From: Dirofilaria immitis
Taxonomy: Eukaryota; Nematoda; Chromadorea; Rhabditida; Onchocercidae
DNA: 64,000 nucleotides
Direction of reading: 5' to 3'
Assembly (NCBI GenBank): GCA_024305405.1
Contig: JAKNDB010000087.1
Span: 2,978,501 to 3,042,500, forward strand
The notes below the pieces were generated by a model. It was not told where the DNA came from, ran no database searches, and was given only the letters and a program-made list of their open reading frames with translations. The position numbers were made by a program, and so were the translations under genes. Below are positions 54,401 through 64,000 of this stretch, piece after piece. Within the stretch, counting starts at the first letter, position 1, and every line of letters starts with the position of its first letter.

Positions 54401-57400
54401 TTAATTGATCTAAACATTGATAAGTTTAATTGAAAGATGACTTGGAAAAATATCTAAAATGGATTAAATTGAATGTGATGAAAGTATGACAGGAAATTTA
54501 CAAATTTCATGCTTAATTTTTCGCCCTAAAAAATATCGTACTGCAGACTGATCCATTTTCTTCAGATATTAAATTATATGAAATGTGTAAATAAGAAATA
54601 AATTTATGAAATTTTAAAATATTCATCAATTTAGTATTCACATATCTGATTGAATAGAATCACTTCGGTGAAGCATATGTTTCGTAATCATAGAGTTTAA
54701 TTTCTTATGATTAAAGAAAAATTCCATCATCTGCTACCTTGCAATAAATTGACGGTTCATTTACCTTAAAGATTGAACATATCTCTTATTAAAGATATAA
54801 ATGAATCTGACTTAGATATTAAACTTGAACATGAAGTTCAATAAAAATCGAACTTTTTTATTTAATAATCTTACCTATTTATGGTCCATTTTTAAAAACA
54901 TCGTTTTATATTTACACTTTTTTCTAAATTTTTCAATTTTTTCGGTACCATTTTTGTTTTATCTTTGATAAATTTTTAAAAATTTGTTTTCTATAAAAAA
55001 ATTATGATCAAATCATGGATTCAGAAGTAATAAATTTTGCTTTCATTCGTTTTCTTTTAGATTCATCGATAAATTGTTTTGTCTTCAACTACAAGGATTT
55101 CATAGTTATCTTCTTTTTCACAAAGAAAAGCATTTCATTCTATTCTAGAATTTGCTATCTAACATTTCAGAATAATTACTTTTGTGATTCAACGATGGCT
55201 AGTGCTAAGAGCCAATTGAAATGTAGAAACTAACTTCCTGTCAGGCTTTTTTCTTATTTCAGTACTTCTTTCTTTTCAATGTATAGATTTTATCGAAAAT
55301 GTGCAAACTTTTCAAATTGTTTTTTTTTGCTGCAAATGAATATAATTTTATCTTTTCGATAATTTATTGCTAAAAATTCCTTTTTCACTTATTTTCTTTG
55401 ATCTAAAATTATTCATTAAATTTAAATATGTTTTTGAATGACCTTTGATGACCTATTACGAAAGAAGTAAACTAAGAAGAAATGAAACTAAAAAAAAAGT
55501 TGGTTGATATACTTTCTGGTTGTATCGTTATCAATCTATGGATTAATAAGTAATCGATAGAATTGCTATCATTATTATTAAATAATAATCATATTCGTTA
55601 CTAGCCAAAAACACATTGCATATTTTAAAGCATATAAATCGTATCCGAGAATTTTGATTTTTAACAGATTTCATTCGAAAATCTCAGATTATTATTTCTG
55701 TAACAATTTTCGTTTTTAATATAAAAACTTTATATGAATTGTAGTCGATGAAGGGAAAATAATCTGTATAATGCTGATTTCACTATTCGAAAAATTATTT
55801 ATTTGAATAGCTTTAGTAATCAAATGAATTCTCTATCTCATTTTAACTCTTTCCATCCCTCTTTATTTAAATGATCCTTGAAATGAATCTATTGTATGGC
55901 GGAAATGATTATTAGAAATGAAGAATCCGATAATCTTCAATTTTAACATTCAAATTTCAACAATTGCTATTGTGAGACATATATTGAAATTGAGTTGACA
56001 TTTAGGAAGTAGTAGATTACTGATAAAAAATTAGGAAACGATATTAATATGAGGTATGGAATTATCATAGTTTTATCATATCTTTATTTCTCATTCTAAA
56101 TATAAATTTTTTTCAAGAAATGGGTGTCACTTTATTGCCAAAATTTGTCAATCAATTAAACTTCCTTTAGAATTTCAGTATTCCTTCTTCTACTTTATTG
56201 GCGACAACATTTTTTTCTTTTTGCATAATTACCCGACAGCTGTCATTTTCAATCGTCCATACTTACATTTCATTATTTTTAATCATCAAGTATAATGATG
56301 AGAATGAAAAACTTCATGAATTTTTTCTCGATTTTTTCTGAAATTTTCAATAATTTTTATTAATTCAATTCTATTCATTGCCTTCATAATATCAGGAATA
56401 CTGTATAAATTATCATTAAAATGATAATTTGTATAGATATAGATAATAATGATAATAATAATATGTAATTTTTTTTTCTTTTGACGTTTCACATATTCTC
56501 TTTCATATGAAAATAAAAATATATTCGATGATTAAAATGTCTAATGTGAAATTGCTAACACTAACAGTAGACAACATCTATTTAATGCTTATGTAATTTC
56601 TTACATTTTTTCAAACATATAATTTTTAATAGATTGAAAAATTTTTTTATTTAATACTTTACGAAAGATCACAAGTCAAAAATGCAATATAATATTGAGG
56701 AATAGCAATATTGATTGATTTCTAGAAAACATTTGAGAGAATTAGATAACATATTTTGTTGGATTTTAACATCGATTGACTTTTACTAGCAAAGTTTTTG
56801 CAGGAATTTTCTTTTAATTTCAAAAGAAACCAAAAAGGAAGAAAGAAGCAAGGAACTTTGTAAAAGCGGGAGAGAGAGAGAGAAAAAGAATTTCACTGTT
56901 AAAGCGATAATTTCCAATTCATCAAATCATTTAATATCTAAAAATAGCATCAAATTTTTATTGTCATCAACATGTCTTATTGAATTAATACTTGCCGTGT
57001 CATATATCATTCTGATTATTGTTTGTAATTGTAACAATAACAATATTGCCATCAATCTCGAATATTGCTATCCAAATTTTATATCCAAGGCTTTTTTCAG
57101 TAATTTAAAAACTCTCTTTATTATTATATCTGACATATATCTATATTATTAATACTGCTTTCTCTTTATTTTTTTTTATATTTATTCAAGAATTTTTGCT
57201 TAGATGATGATACTACTTTCAAGTTGTACAATAATCCTATCTAAAATTATTTCCAATTAAAATCCATCTTTATTCTCATATATTTTGGACTTTTCTTAAA
57301 ATTTTATCCTAATTAGTCTCAAAAATGCCTTTTTTTGCAAATTTCCTTGCAAATAATTTTTTAAAGTTTTTCCATTTTTTTGTTTATATGGCATTTTCAG

Positions 57401-60400
57401 GACGATAATATGGTGATATATGAGCAGAAAGCAAAAGTTCAAATTTTCTTTTACTTATTATCAAAGGTCGAGATATTTGCTTCATATAAATCAACCATTA
57501 TTGATCATATTAATGGATTCTTTACTAGTGCATTTTTAAAATGAAGCAAAAGAATCGTTTATCTTTTACCGATGTATCAAATAAACTAATTCATCTTCAA
57601 TTTTATGCTTTATTTCTATCTCCGTATTATATAAAAGCTTCTATGAATTCCTCCAGTTGATAGTAATTAATATTTTTAAATTACTGAGTTCTATTCGTGA
57701 TATTGCACTGATAATTTTTCTAAATGATTTATCATTTCTAGCAGCTAAAAAGACTACCTATATTTCATTTTTGCTTGATTTTTGATATAACTTTTCAATC
57801 CGATCACTTCCCAATTTTTTTAAAGTTTATATAATGAACATTAGAACTTGATCAACATTCACAACTAACTGAAATTATAGATTATAGGAATTTTTTTGAT
57901 ATATCCAGTACTAAATATTTGGCTGCTTTAGTTTAAACTATATTAAGATATATAGATGATGGAATAACAACAACTGTTCTAATGGTTTGTTTTTCCAAGT
58001 ACAAATTAGGTAAATAATCTAATTAACCAAACAAACTAGCTTAGCTTCTTTATGTAACAAAATCTTCAATTTATCAACTGAAGTTGAATTATAAGATAAG
58101 TTTGCCATATTTATCAGCTTACTAATCTTTTATCTTCTAATCTTTACCTTCTGAGCCTTATGTAAAATCTTTAAATCTTAAATTTCAATATTATAACATT
58201 TATTTTTAATAAATAGAAATAACAATACAATTATTGTTAAAATTCAAATTCTGCCCATTTTTCTTTATTATGATTTTTTTTTAAAGCATCATTTGATTTT
58301 ATTTTTCAAATTAAGTCTATTTCAAGTCAACACAGCTACCAATTTCAAAAGGAAAACTATTGACGTCATAAAAAGTTTTTTCAAAGTTTTTTGGAAATAT
58401 GCATTGCTTTAACTAAAAGATATTAACGCAATGGAATATTATGCTAATTGAATAGAATCATTTTTAAACTGAAATTCCCGCGGATTTTTAAAAAAATTTG
58501 TTCAAAATAGAAATCGATGTGATTATCACGTGTTTCCCGCTGATAATTAAATGTATATTAACAAACGGATATAATCATTTTTCCAAATATAGATCGATTA
58601 ATTTCAATACAGATTTTTGGCTGGCCTTATCAGTCATTAGATTAAGTTGAAAAAGAGTTATCAATTACTATGTCTTATTTTTAGGTAATTTCTAACCAAC
58701 TCTGATAATGATGATTACGATTATAATTGTTTGTTAATTATAATAGTTTTCACATTGCTGTTAATGATGATCACTACATTTATATTGGAGAAATAATGAT
58801 AAAAATCAAAAATGATTATAAAATCAATAAGTGATATCATTGGTTGTTTATTCAAAAGGAACGAATTGTTAAATATATCATAAATTACTAAAATTATGTT
58901 AAAATGACAATGCGTCACTTTTCATGATAAAAGATATGAAATCAAATATATCCGAAAATTATATATATATATCTAAAAATAACCATAGTATATATGATTA
59001 TTTTATATACATACATTTGTAAATAATAAATGATAAGAATTGAAATCATTTAAATGTTACCGGCCATGAAATATTTCAGCAGTCATCCTTACTTTCTTCA
59101 GCTGCTCGATTCAGTTATACCTGAATGAATGGATGGATTTTGATTAACTTAAACAAATAAAATATTTTGTTATAGTTGAATTAGATAGATAATTTTAATA
59201 ATTTTCCTTTCATCCTTTTCAAATATTACAGTAATCCATTCTTTTTTTTCTTTTTGTTTCCAAATTTGATAGAAAAATAAATAAACAAAAGAAGGGAATA
59301 GTATTGATGCTAGTAAATACTGTTATAATGAAAGAAGAAAGAATAATTTAACTATTTGACAAATTATTACCTTTCTCTTTTCTTTTAACTTAAAATTATT
59401 CTCTTATTTTATACAATTCCTTCATTTTACCACCGATCATTTATGACCTCTAAATGACCTTTTTTCTCATATCTCTTCCTTTTTATTTGAAGGCAAGAAA
59501 TGATATTTGATATAGGCAGACAGTGACGGAAATAGACTGATGACAAAGATTGAGGAAGAAACGGATAAGTCTTATGGATATTAATATATAACTACTGATA
59601 GGACATATTCCAGAATTTTCTAGTAAATTGAAGCAAGTCAAAAAAGTTTTGTAGTTTGGATTTCAACTTGTTCTTTTTATCAGTAGTTGATGAAAGGTTA
59701 TCGCTTTATCTTATCACAATATAAATAATATGACGATTTGATATCAGCAAAAAGTTAATTTCGAAATAGTCATACTTAAGGCTAGCAAAAGTTCATATCA
59801 GTAAGAAATTTCAATAGAATTCTATCTGATTATATCAAAAGGCATTCTGGATTTTAGAGAGCTAATATTTTTTCAGCATTAATATGAGTTTCTTACTGGC
59901 AGATAGAAAAGTTAATTTTAAGTGAAGCTACCGAACATTTAAACTTGTCTCAAAAATATAAAGTAAGCTAGTAAGTTGTATGGGATAGTAAATAGCCTAG
60001 GCCAAAGAAACTTGGCTGATATAATCATGTGCTGTTTTCAACAACATGAAAACTGTTAAAGATTTCAACGATTCTGGAAATATGCCATTCATCTTTTAAC
60101 ATTAATTATAATGCTCTCCAATCTTAAATCAATGAAAATTCCGTGCAACTCAAAAGGAAAGTTCGCCAAAATCCGAAGGATGAAGATAAACAAAACAAAT
60201 GTTGGAAAGCTATTAGTAAAATAATTGGAAACTAAATTAATAATTAATACATTTAGAGAATTTTTGATCAAGGAATTGTTATTATTATCATTATCATTAT
60301 CACTATTATTATTTATTATTATCACATTATTTTATTACTATTTATTATCGTTATCATTATTTAAATATTTCTATGATTTAAGATAGTTTTAAAAAAAAAT

Positions 60401-61180
60401 TTTGGTTTTTTGCTAGTGCAAATCTCAAAGATCGAAAGAATAAGATGCTTAAAATGACGGGGATAAGAATAATGAAGATTTTAATATCAAATGAAGTTTT
60501 CGTTTCTTTTATATTCAGGAAATTGGCCACTTCTAATTATCGATTTTCCATCAAATGAAATTTAAATAGGGTAGCATTATTACGATAGTCAAATTCGGGA
60601 AATTAATTCTTGTTATTGCTATTTGAAAAAAAAATTCATAGTATACATCGGAGAGTATTCTTTGGAAGGCAATATATATATGTCGGTAGTTGGTATAATA
60701 ATATTACAAGTAATGAATATTATACTAATTTTATTTTTAAGTTTTAAAAACAAGCAGAAATAATTATTCTAGCATTCATTATCATTAACATGTTAATTTT
60801 ATGCCTGTAAATTATCTTAAAAAAATATTTCGAGAATGATTTTATTAGAATGTATTATAAAATTATCTTATCTTTTAATGTCAAATTAATTTTATCAAAA
60901 TAGTGGTTTGATTCTTTTTCATTCCGTTTCTTTATTAAATATTAAAAATACATTCTCTATAATGTTAGTTACTTTTTACTCATCACGCATTTGTACATCA
61001 TCCGAAAAATGTGGTGAGAAATTCTGATAGCCTTTGATTCATTCATTTCCGAATATTTCATGTTGTTGAATATTTATCCTTAAATTTTAATTATATTTCT
61101 CCAGGAAAAGATTCGAGTTTAATTTCAGAAATAAAACAGCAAAATATTCATAAATATAACTAAAATTCCAATATTGACAG
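51493..61180. other. Gene desert upstream of the small 3' gene
   Basis: Nearly ten kilobases of AT-rich DNA. Open frames at 52774-52965, 55015-55233, 56961-57152 and 58721-58918 look like composition artefacts. Only simple repeats are supported: AG runs at about 52603-52617 and 56870-56884, a TA run near 58962-58974, and the ATT/ATC microsatellite listed separately. A 21-codon open stretch near 59520-59585 was considered and not called. Confidence 0.4.
60275..60362. repeat. ATT/ATC trinucleotide microsatellite
   Basis: A run of att, atc and att-like triplets (ttattattatcattatcatt and onward) about 85 bases long, interrupted by a few longer T-rich words. It produces spurious Asn/Asp-rich frames on the minus strand. 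Confidence 0.8.
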
Positions 61181-61194
61181 GAAAGAAGTTACAT

Positions 61195-62435
61195 ATGTCT
61201 GCTGCCTCATCAGAAAGCAATGTTGACGATTGGTATGTTTGTTATTAATTATTCAACAATAATTCTGAATTTGAATTTAGCGTAATTCTCTTTTTTTTTT
61301 TTGGGAAAAATGAGTTTTAATTTAGAACGTCATTCGAGAGTCAAGAATTATAAAATACCAAGATTTTAAAAATATTTCAAAACATTTAAATCAAAGATAA
61401 ACATAAATTTCAAAAGATATTTCTATTAACATTTAATTCGTTTATCCATCCACTTATTTCATTAGCTCAAAAAAGTAACTTTTCAAATTTTTGTTTTATA
61501 TTTCATTAATCGATAATTTACTACTTTTATTTATTCAATAAAAAATCGGATGAATACGAAAATCTATGAATTGTTGCCGTTCGATTGTTCAATTAGATGA
61601 ATAGAATTTGAATTTTGTTAAGTTTCAATGGAAAGAAAATTTCGTTTTTGAAAATTTTAGCCACCGACATTCACTGACCGTTGAACCAATAAATCCAATG
61701 CACTTAATTGCTTCTGGTAAAGGTAATCGTCGATTTAGCACTCAAGCAGAAGCTGAATGTCAAAAAGATTAATGAAGAAATTTTCCATAACATCGGTAAG
61801 TTCTATTTTTTTTACATTTGAAAAAAGATTTATTCTAATGGCGAATGAATTTGTGAAGTATGTCGAGAATTATTCTGGAGGAATTTAAGTATACAATGAA
61901 GAAGAGATAGCATTTAAGTAAGCAACGAAGATATCTATGTCATCCATTATAGGTTATATTTTCTTCTATGCTGTAACTAAATTTATTGGTATGAACAATT
62001 TTACAACATACTATGGTAGGTGGTTTGTTAATTATCCAAGAATATTATTAACGATCAAAGCTAGATTCGTTTTATAAAATGATTTAAAAATTATTAGGTA
62101 TTGGAAGAAAATAGAAAATGCTTGTCAAGATATCATCGTTTTCAAATATTATGTATTAATAAGAAATGTAATAAAAAATAAATGCAAATATTTACTACTA
62201 ACAAATAAATTTCAAAATTTAATTTTTATAATTTCTGCAATTTTTCATTTCATTTTTGTTACTTTTCCAGGAAGAACAAAAAGATGTTTATAGCGCAGCG
62301 GTCGCCGATAAATTGGAAGATCAGGAAGTGAATAATTTAAGAAAGAAACGAAGCCAGCAAGAAAGAAATGATAAAAAAATAATATTTGAAATTTATCGTA
62401 TTATTTTAGTAGGGATAAAATTCAGTGTACGGTGA
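61195..62435 (+). CDS. Small unassigned gene, or 5' part of a longer gene
   Basis: Three exons: 61195-61232, 61661-61795 and 62271-62435, with clean boundaries (ATTG then GTATGT; TTTTAG; ATCG then GTAAGT; TTTCCAG). A strong acceptor, ttgacag ending at 61180, lies 14 bases before the ATG and may accept a spliced leader. The protein begins MSAASSESNVDD and has a basic middle (SGKGNRRFSTQAEAECQK) and a charged, helix-prone end (KLEDQEVNNLRKKRSQQERN). There is no signal peptide, membrane segment or family I recognise. An A run at 61762-61766 must be one base longer for exon 2 to stay open and join exon 3 in phase; as written a TAA interrupts. Exon 3 may instead end at a GTGATA donor around 62431 and continue to exons beyond those I can see. 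About 113 residues as modelled. Codon pattern and splice sites make it likely real. Confidence 0.55.
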
Positions 62436-64000
62436 TATGATTAAATTCTTATTCTAATATATCGTATGATTACTTCCTTTTATCATTTAAATTATCTTTG
62501 TAACCTTTCCTCTTTCTCCTATTTTTTTTTAATACTTTATTCTTATAATTTCAAGCATTATTAATTATGCATTAAAATTAAAGACTTACTGCGTAATACA
62601 TTTTTCTTAGTACATTCATTTCATTCTGCTACTACTGTATTAATTATAAGAATTTGGAATATTACACAAAGAAATGCGAGTATACGCTATACGTGGTCGT
62701 GCGTAATAGCGAAGTTCAGAATTATGAAATGGTTATGGAAGGAAATCGATGGATAAAATAGAAGCGACATTCGACTTTCAATCGTTAATTAAATAAATAA
62801 ATAATCAAATAATGATTATGAATAATTTACCGATGAAGAAATGAAATGATACCGAAAAAGAGAACGATAGAAGAATGTTGTTATTTATAAACTGACAGAA
62901 TTATAAAAATGATTTGAAATGTAACAAACATGTGGGTTCCTTACGATTGCGTTACGTTATATAAAAAAACTTTTAGCTTGTCGTGCAAGTTAAGATTGCT
63001 TCTTTTTATTTTCTTAAATGCAGCATATTTACGTGATAATAGCCTGATATAAATTTTTTTCCATTTCTGATCTTGATGAACAGCTTTCTGCTTCTGCAAG
63101 TTATTGGATTTTAGATGACCATTAGTTATTCATCGATTTTAAATAATTTTTGCAATTATTAAATTTCTAAATTATTCTAAGACTATCGACTCAAATCATG
63201 CTTGAAAACTTTTTCTTCAAGTTTTAAGCGGATTTAAAACTGACGGAAAGAACTCATTTCCGAAAAAGAAAACATTCTTACAACTGACAGTTATCAATCA
63301 ATATTGCTTCATCTCTAAATTTTGTGCTAGTAATTACGACTTTAATAAGAATCGAACTGGTAATATTTGTTTTTCAAAAATAATTATGTATATCATTTCA
63401 ACAATCTTCTTTGAATATAAATTTTTTTAAATTAGTTGTTTTCGAAATAGTTAAACTTATAATTTGATTGAACTGTAATTCTGTGAAAATGAAAGCATAT
63501 AACTGCATATTTTTCAATTTTTTTCATATTAACAATATTAGATTTTTTATATTTAAATATGTATAATGCGAATCGAATCGAACCGTATTTAATATAAATA
63601 TATTATTTTTATTCCAATATATACAAATTAAATTATATATTAGATTAAATCATAAATGTTATTATTTTAGTGTTAAATTATAAATAATTATCTTCAGTGA
63701 AGAGAATTTTTTTAAGTGACAATATCAGCAAAGATAAATTAATTAGATTATATTATTCCTTAACAACAGTTATATCAACAATATCATTAATTAAGATATT
63801 CCAATCCTGATTCTAATCCCGAAACTTACTCTCATCTATCCTGCTGCTCATTTTTACATTTGCTAACTAATCTTTCTAATCACTTTATTTATTTATAATA
63901 CTATTGTCATTTAATGTAACGATTTGAATTACTCAAAATCGGCTTTCCTTTTTTTTTCTCTCTAACAATTTTAATTTCTTATTTCTTAATTTATGTGTTC
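62436..64000. other. 3' flank of the small gene, nothing further recognised
   Basis: AT-rich DNA with no supported exon, RNA gene or repeat. If the small gene continues past its third exon, the next exons either lie beyond the window or are too short to see here. Confidence 0.35.

Noticed and set aside
59515..59585. Short coding-like stretch (SDGNRLMTKIEEETDKSYGY) after a cag acceptor
   Set aside because: Only about 21 codons, no partner exon, and expected by chance in ten kilobases of desert.
60089..60325. Minus-strand Asn/Asp-rich 78-codon frame
   Set aside because: Produced by the ATT/ATC microsatellite; no splice or family support.

Overview
This is a eukaryotic, very AT-rich window from a parasitic nematode, most likely a filarial or other spirurid worm. 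The evidence is many short exons, introns ending in TTTCAG/TTTTAG, compact intron-rich genes separated by long AT-rich deserts, and proteins that match nematode/animal families (ACF1/BAZ1A, collagen prolyl 4-hydroxylase alpha, Patched). Species cannot be named from the sequence alone. There is no operon-like packing and no CRISPR, phage or plasmid feature.

Layout. (1) 1-4.7 kb: AT-rich sequence with GC-richer coding-like islands, best read on the minus strand but interrupted by stops; possibly one decayed or badly sequenced gene, family not recognised. (2) 4796-14613 (+): a 30-exon ACF1/BAZ1A-type chromatin-remodelling subunit (WAC, DDT, PHD and bromodomain). (3) 16193-20448 (-): a prolyl 4-hydroxylase alpha-subunit locus, convergent with ACF1, carrying four in-frame stop codons, a damaged exon 8 donor and one exon that is barely recognisable; I read it as a decaying pseudogene. 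(4) 20.5-33.9 kb: a 13-kb AT-rich interval with a degenerate repeat and several coding-like islands. The clearest island, 32011-32254, is phase-compatible with the first recognised Patched exon, so it may be a 5' exon of Patched. (5) 33916-45808 (+): a Patched homologue (ptc-1/ptc-3 type), about 26 exons and about 1,450 residues, with both six-helix halves, a sterol-sensing domain and a large nematode-type insert in the first extracellular loop. (6) 45.8-61.2 kb: a gene desert with microsatellites and one degenerate 5S rRNA fragment. (7) 61195-62435 (+): a small unassigned three-exon gene or the 5' part of a larger one.

Cross-cutting observation. In every gene the reading frame is broken at least once by what looks like one missing base in a homopolymer run (about 15 places, listed in the findings), while splice sites and flanking residues stay intact. 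All are contractions, so this looks like homopolymer under-calling in the assembly rather than biology. Exon models below assume this. The in-frame stops of the prolyl hydroxylase locus are substitutions, are absent from about 1,370 codons of the neighbouring ACF1 gene, and so need a different explanation.

Functionally the genes are unrelated neighbours: a nuclear chromatin remodeller, an ER collagen-modifying enzyme (cuticle biosynthesis in nematodes), and a membrane sterol/lipid transporter-like receptor (also cuticle- and moult-related in C. elegans).
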